Positions 48,342-59,913 of a stretch of 64,000 nucleotides of DNA are shown piece by piece. Every line of letters starts with the position of its first letter. Positions within the stretch are counted from its first letter, which is position 1. A program made the position numbers and the translations under genes. This DNA comes from Leptodactylus fallax. Taxonomy: Eukaryota; Chordata; Amphibia; Anura; Leptodactylidae. The DNA is taken from positions 5,275,501 to 5,339,500 of the forward strand of contig CAMRHE010000067.1 in the NCBI GenBank assembly GCA_947044405.1. Reading direction: 5' to 3'. The notes under the pieces are model-generated. The model was given only the letters and a program-made list of their open reading frames with translations, was not told where the DNA came from and did not search any database.

Positions 48342-49504
48342 GGGGTTGTCCAGGCAAAAATGGACATTAAATTTATCAATTAAATAGGCCAGGTGTGATA
48401 AAGATACCCCCAGATATGTATCTTTCTCTGAAATGTATTCCTTATTCATATTAGTCTTACATACTTTTAGGAATGTCGTATTTAAGCTGTGTTTACATTG
48501 ATGGCCAATTCGCTTCAGTGGTTTTTTTGTGCATACCATGGGAGCGAGACTTTCTGGTCAGCCAATTTATTACTCCTGGACAGCAGATGTCCAAGGGGGG
48601 AGAGAGGGCTAGTGACCCTGCGTTCAACCACAGACACACATCTTTCCTGCAAATAGGAAAATATCCTTTCCTCAGATCCTGCAGGGGGTTGAGAGGAGGT
48701 GTGGCTGGACACTAGCTTCATACTGGGAGGAAGGGAGAGGGTCTTTGTCACTCAGGAAGGAGGAAGCTAGGGGTTAGCTGCTCTGTAACTTGCTTAAGGA
48801 CGTGCCCTGAGGTCCAACACACGGAGGCCCAGAGAATAAGACTACAAACTCGGTCTGGGTAATACTTTTCTGTCTTTCATTCCCATTTTATTTTCTGTAC
48901 TGTATTTTGCTTTTACCTATATTTGCTTGATAATTCATTGATTTGTATTTCTGTATATGTTAGTGGCTGGTACCGACCCACTTGGGTTAATAAATATATA
49001 AAATTTATAAAACTCGTTTCATATTATCCTATGAACCCGGTCAACTCACGGCATGTGAGTGGGAGGTAAAGAAGGTTGATTGCAGGTGTGTCAAGCGGCA
49101 TGGCAAGGCGATATTCTCACCGGGGGAGGTGAAAAAAAAAAAACAAAAAGAAAATCATATTCACCTTTCTCTGATGCTTTGTTGCCTCCAAGTGTGGTCC
49201 GATCTTCTCGGTCCAGTGTTAACGTGTGACGGAAGTCCCAAGGCCAATCAGCGGCCACAGCGAAGGGCATGCAATGTCACTACCTGTGACATCACGGGTC
49301 TCTTTCTGACGCCTGCTGAGTCCAATCAGCGGCTTCAGCAGAACTCAGGAAGAGACCCGTGAGAAGACGCAGGAGCAGAAGGACTGGACTGCACTGGGAG
49401 GACACCGGAGCACCCAGGTGAGTATGATTTTTTTTTTTTAAATTTTTTACCTCCCCCTGCATATTTAAAACAAAAAAAAAAAAATGCCTGGACATCCTCT
49501 TTGA
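48337..49504. mobile_element. TTAA-type element inserted into a tandem repeat (1168 bp)
   Basis: It starts ttaaaggggttgtccaggca at 48337. The right end is gcctggacatcctctttga, with the TTAA changed to TTGA. The right half (49130-49500) is an internal palindrome with paired tcatattcacctttctctga and inverted tcatactcacctgggtgctc blocks and ccaatcagcggc modules. The left 700 bp seem to be foreign sequence lodged in the element. Confidence 0.65.
48700..49100 (+). other. Possible LTR-like segment inside the TTAA element
   Basis: The sequence lacks an inverted partner in the surrounding palindrome. It contains a T-rich promoter-poor stretch, then ttaataaatatataaaattt (poly-A or TATA-like) near 48990. 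The sister element at 50846 lacks it. No flanking duplication was found, so the identity is open. Confidence 0.25.
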
Positions 49505-49505
49505 A

Positions 49506-49693
49506 GTCCATGAGTAAGAAAGAATCAGGCATGTTGATATCCAACGCCCTGATCCTTCTTTTCTTTGGAACCCATCATACACAATAGATTCCTCTGGCGG
49601 AGGCTTAAAGCCCATGAGAAAGAAAGGATCAGGCATGTTGATATCCAGCACCCTGATCCTTCTTTCCCTTGGAGTCCATCATACACAATAGAT
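49506..49693 (+). repeat. 104-bp tandem repeat, units 2 and 3
   Basis: Unit 2 is at 49506-49609 and unit 3 begins at 49610; unit 3 stops matching after cacaatagat at about 49693. Each carries an inner hairpin of ggatcaggcatgttgatatc and ccctgatcc. Confidence 0.8.
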
Positions 49694-50845
49694 GAGAGCT
49701 AGTGCAAACAAAATCAGCAGGCTTGGCCAACGTTAACCTACCGTAATGTGTACAGCCAGCCTTAAGCTGCATGTCAGACAGCTCTGCTGACAGCTATCTT
49801 TCTGCACCACGCTTGGCTAAGAGTGCACATATTCTGATTCAGACTGCGGAGAAGGCCGCTGTCAGACTCCTCTTATTGTATCTTTGAGTACAAAAGGATT
49901 GGGCATGTTGAATTCCGTTGGGAGTCAGTCAGGACATTAGATGGTCAGGCAGTCCTGCCAAAACTAGTGTAACGTAAAAAAAAAAAAAAAAAAAAAATAA
50001 AATTAAAATGCACAACCATATCTTTATATGACTTGCTCTAGAATAAAGTAATAATAATACTTGATTAAATCACACTCCTCATAATTTAATCACTAGAGCT
50101 TCACGAGGCATGAAAAAAGTTCTTGTGTATGCCGACGCGTTTCTGAAATAAAACTTCACCTAACGCATTCTTTAGACTCCTTTGACCTCTGTTGAGGTCT
50201 CGCTATGAGGTCCGATCACCTTTATTCTTCCAGCTTTCATGCAGACTCCTTCCAGGCACTGCGCGGGGAACTTGAAAAGTCTGATCACATGCCGTGATCA
50301 TAGCCATAGTTCACTCTCTGTCTGCACAGGAGTTGCGCTTGGCAAACGAACTTGCTGACAGAGAGGACTGTCAGAAGGATGTACTTGGCATCACATAAAG
50401 GCCACATATGTGCCCACAAATTTGAAACTAGTGTAGGAAGAAAAACTTGGAATTAACACATTAATCTGTACAAAAACTGAAAAGGCATTTGGAAATAGAT
50501 TTAGATTTAGGGAGAAATATATAGGAATTCTGAAGTCCTAATAAACTATTATATGCAGGACTTCTAAGGGACTTTTAAGGTCTTTTACAGGTTCAGGTGT
50601 TCAGTCTAAACTCCGCACCAAACTCCACGTCAAGATGAATCCAGGAAAAAAGTTCAAGCACTGCCACTTCCCGCTGGTCTTTATTTCTGCTGCTGCAGTG
50701 AAGACTCCTCGACTGCCCCATGTGACAACTGAGGAAAATCACGGACTGCCGTGATCACATGTGGTAATCGGACACAGCTTTACTGCAGTGATGCAAACAA
50801 AGACTGGCAGCGTACACTGGCAACGACACTGCTGGGATCAGAAAG
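49694..50845. other. Unassigned stretch
   Basis: A long A run lies at 49977-49997. The stretch near 50145 (gacgcgtttctgaa) weakly matches 11870. No gene. Confidence 0.4.
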
Positions 50846-51295
50846 TTGAAGGGGTTGTCCAAGATATACAATTTTCTGAAAGGAGACCGGGGTAGGTGAA
50901 AAAAAAAAAAAAAAAAAAACAACAAAAAAAAAAAAACATTCTCTGGTGCTCCGCTGTTGCCTACCACTTTCTGGTCCAGCGGCACCCCGATGCTTCTTCC
51001 TGCAGAAGTTCTCACCTCATGTGACAGATGAGGCCAATCAGCAGCCTCTGTGGACTAAGGAAAGGACGTCATTCGCATACGTCACCTGTGATGTCCCATG
51101 CCCTTTCTTTAGGCCGCTAAATGGCCTCAGTGGTCACATATGGTGATGACTTCTTCTGGAACAAGCCCCAGGAGCAGAAGGACCGGACCGCAGTTGGAGA
51201 CACCAGAGCACTGGGGACAGGTGAGAGTTGTTTTTTTTTTTTTTTTTTTTTACCTTCTCCTTGCGAAAACTGTAAATCCTGGACAACTCCTTTAA
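50846..51295. mobile_element. TTAA-type palindromic MITE (450 bp)
   Basis: The left end ttgaaggggttgtccaagat (TTAA changed to TTGA) pairs with the right end cctggacaactcctttaa. The interior is a palindrome of ctggtgctccgctgttgcct against inverted ccagtgctctggtgtctcca, with ccaatcagcagcctctgtgg modules and A and T runs at mirrored positions. Sister of 48337-49504. Confidence 0.75.
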
Positions 51296-52069
51296 GTCAG
51301 GTTACTTTGTTAGTATATAATAATTCCTGCCTTAGCCTAAATTTTTTGGGACCTATAAAAACTCCTTTAAAGCATTGGAACCTAATATATAAGTCAGAAT
51401 AGAGAGGAGCTACAAAGAGCTCTGGAGGACTAAACTTGTCTATTCATTACATGGAGTGCACTATTAGAGGGGTTTTGTCATCAAAGCAATTTATCCCAAT
51501 CCATAGAAGAGGGAATAACTTGCAGATCGGTAGGGGTTCGACCGCTCAGATCCCCACTGATCAGGAGAATGGGGGTTTGAATGATGGTGATTAGCAGCAT
51601 GTGCAACGCTCCATTCAGTTCAGTAGGAGTACTGGGGACAGCTGAATGCTGTAGTAATGAATCGAGTGGTCCGAAAGCTGCCCAACCAGTGCTCCATTCA
51701 AAATGGGGAATATAGTTCTCCCATTCTACTGATCAGTGGGAGTCTGGGAGGTCAGCCCCCAACTCATCTGCATGTTATCCACTTTGCCAATATTTTCCAA
51801 ACTTTTCTGAGCACCCATGGAATAAAAAAAAAATTCCTTGGATCACCCCCTACAGAATAATTTTTTTAGCTCAGTTTTTGAATTCACAGCTTGAATACAA
51901 ATTTGTTTCACTTGTAAATTCAGAAAACCTCACCAAAACTACAGGCATTTTTTGCAGATGCAGTTTTGATGCAATTGTAAAGGCATCATAACTGCACCAT
52001 GTGAATTCACCCTCAAAGCTACACCATCCTATACTTTGCACTGAGCACATATCAAAATTAACCTTTCGC
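51296..52069. repeat. Dispersed-repeat fragments
   Basis: Around 51480-51590 and 51715-51780 are pieces of the high-copy repeat with gatccccactgatca and gatcagtgggag. No gene. Confidence 0.35.
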
Positions 52070-52089
52070 CATCACCAGGCTTCATTACA

Positions 52090-52305
52090 TAGTATCACGC
52101 TCTCCAGTGCCCAACACTATATAATGCTTCCAGTGGCCCCCCCAGACACCTATTAATGCTCTCCAGTGGTCCCCAGGCACCTAAAAGTGATGCCCAGTAA
52201 CCCTCTGGCACCTAACAATGCTCCCTAGTGACCCCAGACACTTAACAGCGCTCCAAAATAGCCCCAGGCAAGTACTAATGTCACCTAGTGGCTCCACCCT
52301 CGTTC
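52090..52305. repeat. Diverged minisatellite, about 33-bp unit
   Basis: About seven units follow the pattern ctccagtggcccccagacac then ctaataatg. The core taatgctcnccagtggcccc resembles the longer unit at 37850-39460 and the short array at 21170. Confidence 0.7.
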
Positions 52306-53573
52306 CCCGGAAGATCTGCAGCTCGTCTGCAGCTCAATGCATGAAGTCTTCATCAGACATCACTAGTTAATGCCTGAGTGGTAGAGCAGCTCCACTGTTC
52401 TAGTCAACTAGTTGATGTAGTTGAAGAGGACATGCGGCCATTTCCCCTCAGGATTGCCCCTGCCGAGTCTACATGGCACCCTGGTTTGGTATCACTACTC
52501 TCTCCTATGGAAAGGGAATAACTTGCTTTGATGGGAAAATCCCTTTGGAATAGAAACTGTGTAATGCGTAATTTCTCCTGTGGGGGCACTGCAGGGAAAT
52601 TGAACACTTGTCTGGTTCCTCCACATATTAGAGGGTTCAAACAGCAGTGTTACAAGCTATGGTCAGATTACGGTCAAGGGACCCTTCTAATGCAAACAAC
52701 CCTAAATGTTTTGCCCCAGCAGTCATAGCAAGTGCAGCCACACTGGTTGATTTGTAACATTTCCTATTCATGTCAATGGGGCTTTCCACACCTACGCACT
52801 TTTAGCATATATGGAATGGATTTTACCATTTCAAAATAGCAAATCTACCGCAGGAGAACATCAGAGACGATAAACAATTTTTAACATTACTACATACCAA
52901 ATAATACTTGCAGTAAAGGCAAGACAAGGGATATAGGTGAACACTACAAATATGGGGACTAGTTATTAAATGAATTCACATAGACAGTTGTATCTGGGAG
53001 AAGGACACTCAGGGTTAAAATATACGCTGGTACAATCCTTTACAAAGGTTAGGCTATCACATGTAGCTCCTCGCTTTAATACTCTCCCAGTCATTCCCTG
53101 AGAAAATCATCTTTTATGTTTTTATCAGCTGCCAAACAGTAAGAAGGGGGATGAAGATTGGCACTTTTTCTAATCGGATTGTCTGCCTAGCTTTATTTAT
53201 ATGAAACCGTCAAGAAGATTGACACCTACAGAAACAGTCAAGTGTCTCATTACCGCCATATAATAGTCATTATTGATTGCCAAGGACTTCTGTATGGTGT
53301 TCAACAATGTGCTATGGCTTTACTACATTGGCTGTGGATCAATAAAGTGCAGGAACGTCAAACGTTACATCAATATTCATGACAGCCAGGGAAATGATTA
53401 GCTCTGACGCCATTTATATTGTGAGGAAGGGAAACAAGTCTTTGCTCAATCATATTAGTGACGTTTAGTATATGTTCACATGTAGTGGATTTATTTGCAT
53501 GTTCGCCCCTGTGATAGTTCGCCACTGCAGTGAGATAATATGCTGCAAAGCCAATAAAGGGGCTTTATAGGAG
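52306..53573. other. Unassigned noncoding stretch
   Basis: No supported gene or complete element. Confidence 0.4.
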
Positions 53574-54573
53574 TTAAAAGGGTTATCAGGGGAGGAATAA
53601 AGCTTACACTCCCTGCACTGGTTAAGCTTTATTACTAATATACACCCCCAGTTCCCTGTTCATTACTTTTGCTGAGGGCTGCGGGGGAGGCAGGTTCCTC
53701 AGTCTTCCATGCAGGTGCTCCGAGTTTGTGACGCCACCAACTCCCCACAGACTGCGCTCACAGCTCCATTCAGTACAATGGAGTGGGTCATGTGACCCAG
53801 ATTTGGAGTGGCTGCAGGGGAGATAGTAACGAGAGTCCTGGCCTCCCCCGCTGCCCTCTGTAAAAATAATGAACAGGGGGTACATTAGTAATAAAGCTTA
53901 AAAGAGTTGTCCGGGAAGAAATAAAAATTAACCCCTAAACTAAACCCCTCCCCCCCCCCTAACTTCTAATTTACTTATATTAAAAAAAAAAAATCTATAA
54001 TTACCCATAGCCCCAGGCACATTTTCTGACAATCTGGTGACGTTCCGTTTCCGAAACGGAATGTCACTATTACTCCCCCCTCCCCATCATACTTACATTA
54101 CTTCCTCTCTGGGAACGGCTCCTCCCTTCTTCCTCTCTGTCAGCCCTTGCGCAGTCTGGAGATGCCTGCAACACATGCCCAGTGAAAGGAAAGGAGGAGC
54201 CATTCCCAGAGAGAAAGACAGGTAAGTATGATGCAGTGGGGGTGGGTGGGCTGAGTTAGTTAGTTGGGAAGGACTAGCTAAGGAGACAGGGAGGGGGTGT
54301 AACGGAGTGAGAGAGGAGGGGGAGCAGTGAAAGGAAGGTAGTGTGGAAGCTACACCATGTAAACAAATGCAGAAGATGCCAGGAGCTCCCAGAAATCACT
54401 CAAAACACTGCTAAAGGTATATGGGTGTACTTATTAACCCATTAATAGCACTAACAGACCTTTTTAAAAAAAAAAAAAAAAAAAAAAGATTTTTTTTTTT
54501 TCCTGGAAAACCCCTTTAATCATTGCAGGGAATGCACTGGTAAGCTTCAATACTCCCCAGATAGCCCCTTTAA
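53574..54573. mobile_element. TTAA MITE (outer) containing a second TTAA MITE
   Basis: TTAA lies at 53574-53577 and 54570-54573. Arms are ttaaaagggttatcagggga and, inverted, ttaaaggggctatctgggga, continuing through ccctgcactggttaagcttt and inverted matches. Removing 53898-54515 rejoins gtaataaagc to ttaatcattgcaggg, restoring a palindrome of about 380 bp. Same subfamily as 27013-27391. Confidence 0.85.
53898..54519. mobile_element. TTAA MITE (inner, nested)
   Basis: TTAA lies at 53898-53901 and 54516-54519, with ends ttaaaagagttgtccgggaa and, inverted, ttaaaggggttttccaggaa. The core has an inverted gaatgtcactattactcccc region and A and T runs. Its target TTAA lies within the outer element. 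Confidence 0.85.
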
Positions 54574-54896
54574 ATACTGATGATCAGCTGTTCAGAGGAG
54601 CATTAGCACTCAAGTGTCGCTTCTACATCACAGGCTTGTGATATCACTATCATTTGTCACATGCCTTGTTTGTAGCTCAGTCCTATTCAAGTGAAGTTTT
54701 GAGTTTCAATACCAAGGACAACCTCATTACAATATACAGAGCTGTGTTCACTCCAAAGCTGTGGTCTCTTCAGGCAGCTGATCCTGACACCCAGGACTCC
54801 GACTGATCTCATATATAAAAATAGGTCAGCAATAAATCCCAAAAAAACCTCTTTACGTCACATCATGCACTATCCCTTCTAACTTTGCCCCAGCAT
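54574..54896. repeat. High-copy dispersed repeat fragment
   Basis: gatgatcagctgttcagagg and tctcttcaggcagctgatcc belong to the same repeat as 7465 and 58390. Confidence 0.4.
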
Positions 54897-55090
54897 TAAA
54901 GAGAACTTGTCACAATGAAAATGCTATTCAATCTACAGGCTTCACGTTAAAAAATCAGGAGGCGCTGAGCAGATTTATACATAGTGAAGATTCAGCATAA
55001 CTTTTAACTTATGGATTCAATTCCCTGTTCTTTCTTAGGAGTCCAGTGGGCGGTCTCAGTCAATGATCGGCAGCCTTAGCTGTACGAGCA
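54897..55090. mobile_element. Left half of a TTAA element related to 21837
   Basis: It starts ttaaagagaacttgtcacaa and contains gtccagtgggcggtctcagt. The right arm is missing. Confidence 0.5.
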
Positions 55091-56599
55091 TTCATAACTG
55101 CAGATTGTACTACATGATCAAGATCATGAAACATGGCAGAGCATCCTGTGATGGACCGATATGCCATCACGGTTAAGTGTACACCAAAGGGTTACCCTTT
55201 TTCCTGGATCCGTCATAGATTTTATCTATGGAGGGATCTGTGAAAATGACCTGGGAAGTGACATGTTCTACTTTTTCATGGATCGCTCACATGGTGAATG
55301 GGGCCATGTGCTGGCCATTAATAAAATGGCTAGCACATGGTTGTCAAACCCTGCCCCCTCACAGGCATCGAGGAAGAGTAATAGGAAGGCGGTCACATGA
55401 CAGGTACAGTGCAGTTCTTCCCATTATTCTTCTTCTCACCCCACAGGAGGTCTGAGGAGCAGAGCCTGCAGAAAAGTAACCTATGTAATCGGCAGATGAG
55501 ACATCATGCCATCACAAAACGCTCTGACTAGTGCTTGTCACTGCAAAATGTACGGCGCTGAGCTCAGTAAACAATGAAGCAGAAGCGGTGCTCGCCGCAG
55601 AGCTGACCAGCGAGGGTGCTGTGAGTGACCCTCACTGATCTGATATTGATGACCTATCCTACATCAATAACAATTTCCTAAAAGACACAATAGAAATGTC
55701 TTATTATTAGACTTAATCCTCCGTCATTGTGTTTGCAGAGATTTGGGAATCTGCAATGCAGAGATGTAATAGTTCAGAATAATTTGTAATTCAATGTATA
55801 TGGGTAGGAATATTGTATAAAAGCCTCTTCTGATATCTCAGTATAAGCCTCTAAATTCTGCTTCTATGAAAGGCTTCAGCCTGAGCACAACCAGATACAA
55901 ATTATCCCATCAGAGCCCGACTCCGGCATTTGACACAATCTCTTTGTAGAACATTTTCTAAGGGTCAACCTCAAATCAGTCTTTGAGTGATTAAATATCC
56001 CCCATGGGGTCGGTGTTTCTCCATCTTGTCAGAGTTTATATACTGTGCTCATAGAAGATGACAGTATATGTTATGGGTCTTTTATTAGCGTTCCCGAGGC
56101 AGTTACCACAAATTAAAATGCCTTATTGGAGAGCAAAATCCAGCTGAGTTTTCTACGAAGTCAGGAGCAGTCCTACCTGTCATGCATTACGGCCAAAAAT
56201 AGGATCCCAGCAGGAAAGAGACCTTTCTAAATAGGATTTTGCCACTTTTCATAATCTCGTGTCATAGCCTGTCTGCTGGTCCCTGTATACACCTTTTTAA
56301 GGTTTACTTTATTAAAGGTATTGACTCTTGTCAGGCTTCAAGGAGCCAGGAAGAGAAAATCTTTATGCTTATTTCTCTCCACACCGTACATGTCAGACCC
56401 ATTCTCCCCTAGGCTTTTTTCTTTGTCTTTCTAGTACCATACAAATCAATCCCCATCTAGAAATCTATGTCCTACCACCATATGAGATATATATTATACA
56501 CACACACTCACATATATATATTATATATATACATGGACAAATCCATCTTAAGATCTAGGACACCAGCTAGAAGTAAGCAACAAAAAAGGTGAGACCCCT
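55091..56599. other. Unassigned noncoding stretch
   Basis: No gene is supported. A mixed TA/CA microsatellite is at 56486-56532. Confidence 0.4.
56486..56532. repeat. Compound TA/CA microsatellite
   Basis: atatat runs on both sides of acacacacactcaca. Confidence 0.85.
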
Positions 56600-57071
56600 T
56601 TAAAGGGGTTATCTAGCTTCCAAAAATTATTTGCAAATACATCCACAGCAGTGCTAAATCCTCACTGCTCCCTTGTTCATCCTTTGCTTGGCTCTATTTT
56701 ACTTGCTGCTCCTTGTATCACTGTTATTTACATGCAGTGAATCTGTGGACCAAGTACATTTCCCATGATGCATCTCCCTCTCTATATTCGCTGCTTACAG
56801 GAGGGAGGGAGCTAACAAAGGAAACATCACAGCATCATGTGACATCAGATGTGAGAGTGATTTATTACCTGTGATTTCTTTGGAGGGGAGAGCAGGGAGA
56901 TGCATCATGGGAAATGTAGTTTGTTCACAGATTCGCTGCATGTAAATAACTGTGATACAAGGAGCAGCAAGTAAAATAAAGCCAAGAATAGGCTGCACAA
57001 GGGAACAGTGAGGATTTAGAACTGCTGTGGATGTATTTGCAGATAATTTGGAAGCTGGATAACCCCTTTAA
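56600..57071. mobile_element. TTAA-flanked MITE with about 190-bp inverted repeats (472 bp)
   Basis: TTAA lies at 56600-56603 and 57068-57071. The arms start ttaaaggggttatctagctt and, inverted, ttaaaggggttatccagctt. They stay aligned through acatccacagcagt, cttgctgctccttgtatcac and ttcccatgatgcatctccct, leaving only a short centre. This is the clearest T2/Kolobok-like element in the window. Confidence 0.9.
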
Positions 57072-57667
57072 TTCCATTGTCAGGGACAAACTGCAGTACC
57101 ACATACAACTGCTGAGATGAGCGGCAGAACTAAGCATATACCTGTTAAAGGAATACTCGTGATTTTTGTGGCTCTGTATATTGACTGAAAGACCATGCCC
57201 TCAATAGTAATAACTGTCTACATATAGTGCGTTTCCTTATCCTGCTTTCATATGATCACAGTGTAACCTGTTTTTTTCTAGCATGGGTTGCTTTGCAAAT
57301 AGGAGGTCTCTCTCTGTTGTCTGCAGATACCATTGAAAGTTATCATGTGACCTGAGGTTCATCAAACTCACCCCCCCCCCCCCCGTTCTTCTGTCAAAAT
57401 ATCTAAATTTTTCTCCTCAGCGTCTTATATAATCAGCTATCTATAGCCCCCCAATCTCACCATATCCCCATCACGTTCCCAAGTGCAGTAGGGTAGCAGC
57501 AGTGGTTGATACATCTTTACATGGAAATTTGATGACATCATCCTCACAGTCTAAGGTCCTGGAAGGTGTATTTTAGTATTAGCTCTGCAGTGTTTGGCAG
57601 AGGCATAAAATAGACTTGGGGACAGGCAGTAGACATGGTTGACAGCTTCAGCAATAGCAGATTTTGA
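57072..57667. other. Unassigned noncoding stretch
   Basis: C run at 57369-57384. No gene. Confidence 0.4.
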
Positions 57668-57795
57668 ATTTATTCATTTCTTACTTATATAATGCCATCA
57701 TATTCCACAGCACTTTACAGATATTGTCAACACTGTCCTATATAAGGTTCACAATCTAAATTGCCGTACGTCTCTGGAGTTTGGTAGGAAACTTG
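57668..57795 (-). mobile_element. Truncated SINE, tail part
   Basis: ttacttatataatgccatca through cagcactttacagatattg and ggttcacaatctaaattg match the tail half of the SINE at 5118-5389. The tRNA-like head is absent. Confidence 0.55.
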
Positions 57796-59216
57796 TCAGA
57801 TATAGGATAGCGGCCAATATGGTATTGTTGACCTCTCTTTAGGATAGGTCAGCAATATTTTTAGTCTGGAAAACCCCTTTAACACCTACCCACAGCGTGC
57901 CATACATTTATGATGCTGAGGGTGGTAGTTCTGGCAATGGACTGTAAGCATGAGGCAAGGGGATGATGGCATGGCCTCGGGAGCTGAGCTTATACCATCA
58001 ACAGCTATATCATATAGCCTACACCCTGCTGGGATCAAACTGGTTAATACAGATTGCAGCTCACTCTGTACGCCAATTGCGCTGTGCCAATGGGTTACCA
58101 TAGCAGCCAAAGGATTAACAAAGGTCCAAGATCTGCCATGGACACGAGCTTATTCAGCCATGCTAAAGGTAGACCAGATAAAATCATCTAGCCATATGGT
58201 GTACATGGTTAGTTATATCAGGAGTAGCTCTTTCAATATTAATCATGTTCATCTGTCACACGGCCATGCTGCAGCACTGTCCCATTCAAATTAATGGGTC
58301 TGAGCTTCAATACCAAGCATGTACGTTATACAACATTCGGCACAGTGCTTGGTTATACAACGAAGAGGCTGCAGCACTCAAAATCCAAATGTTGAGGCCT
58401 CTTCAAATAGTTGATCAGTGGGGGTTGCTGGACCCAAACAATCTGATGTCCTGCAGTTCGATTAAGAGGCCACATCAAAATGGCCGACTGGACATGCACA
58501 GTCGGCTCTGTCCAACACAAAGCGGCAGAGCCAACTGAGCATGCAAGGGATCTGGATCCCGAAGACACGTTCGGCGGGTGCTGACGTTGCGGAGATGTGT
58601 CAGCACAAGAAGAGAGAGGCGGCGCTGGATCCTATGATGAGCCTGTGCTTTGAGCTCAGGGGGAACGCCCTCTGTGCTTTCTGAAGACTAATTTGCATAA
58701 CGAAGAAAGAAGACAAAACTCAAAAACGGCGGTGCGGACCTGAAAAATAAAGGTAGAAGAACAGCCTTACTAAAGGCTATTCTGACGTGCTTTTAGTTCA
58801 TCGATTTTTTTAATGATAGAATCCCTTTAAAGTGGACCTTTCATGTCTCCAAATAGATTTTTCATACTGATGTTCTATTCAAAGCATAGGTCATCGGTAT
58901 ATGCTATGTGGGGGTCCAACACCTCTGGGTGCCGTTAGCTGTTAGTGTATGGGGAGCGCGTGCAGCGGCAATCCTATTCAAGCAATAGAACAGCACTGCA
59001 ATTCCCCAGAAGCACTACTATGCAGTGGACAAGGCTGCTGCAGAGCTCCTATTACTTGAATAGGACCAGTGCTGCATGCGCTCTCCATCCACTATTAGCT
59101 TCCACCACCTGGATGCTACTGCAACAGCTGATCTGTGCAGGGTCCGAGTATCAGGCTCCTATAGATCACATACTGAGTATGAAAAATCCATTTGGAACCA
59201 TTTAATCCTTTTAGAC
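57796..59216. repeat. Dispersed-repeat fragments, no gene
   Basis: About 58240-58440 and 58840-59170 carry the high-copy repeat (gagcttcaataccaagca, gggggtccaacacc). The ccctttaaagtggacctttc at 58826 looks like two TTAA-type ends abutting. Open frames of 70-115 codons lack motifs. Confidence 0.35.
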
Positions 59217-59415
59217 TGGGGCCCCACGTTGCGTCTGGCTAATCCCAACTACACATTGCGGAAAAGCAGAATGTCAATTATACCTATGGAAATGCTGGCG
59301 TTTTCCATATAGTTATAATAGGGGCAGAAAGTCCGCAGAGGAAAAAAAACACAATGTTTTTCCGCTGCGGTTTTGTACACAACATTTTTTTCTGTGTCTC
59401 GCTACGTGGGACCTT
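59217..59415 (-). repeat. Interspersed repeat, family A, copy 3 (inverted, short)
   Basis: ctggggccccacgttgcgtc, attatacctatggaaatgct and the gcagaggaaaa block are in reverse order relative to copies 1, 2 and 4. Confidence 0.55.
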
Positions 59416-59440
59416 AGCTTTAACAGGAAACCATGCACTC

Positions 59441-59881
59441 TCATCTTGACCATGTTTGAGATGGGAATACCCCTTTAAATCCTTTTCTTTGCCTTAGATG
59501 AAGAGAAACACAAGAGCTCAAGGAAATGTGTTTCTCACAATCCAAGTAATCCCAAGCACAATCAATACAGCTGATATCTGGGCTGTGAGGTGGCCAGTCC
59601 ATTGTTGACTGATCCATGGTGATAAAATCAGCAGCTTCTTTGTTCTGGAGGAACATGTGGATCTGCACATTACGGCTATGCTTGGGGACCTTATCTTGCT
59701 GTAATGATTTTATTCCTATATGGTTTCCAGAGTATACAGCGGGATTTGTTACAATAAGTTTATACTTGCCATGAGTCATTATGCTTTCTCCTATCACTGC
59801 TCCATTAAGGCTGGGGTGCAAAACATCCTCATTCCCTGATTCAGTGGGGGTCCCAGTGGTTGGACTATCACCGATCAGCAA
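59441..59881 (-). pseudogene. Degenerate Tc1-like transposase fragment
   Basis: A 146-codon minus-strand frame contains LQQDKVPKHSRNVQIHMFLQ, matching the second catalytic Asp block of Tc1-type transposases. It is followed by MDWPPHSPDISCIDCAWDYL, corresponding to the SPDLNPIE block. Here the usual Glu position holds an Asp and the preceding NP is lost. The spacing of the two acidic residues is about 43 instead of 34, so an insertion is likely. No first-Asp block and no inverted ends were found. The frame is probably open by chance after long decay. It represents a different Tc1 lineage from the elements at 15628 and 61573. Confidence 0.6.
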
Positions 59882-59913
59882 GTTACCATTGTGACTGGAA
59901 TACCCCTTTACGG

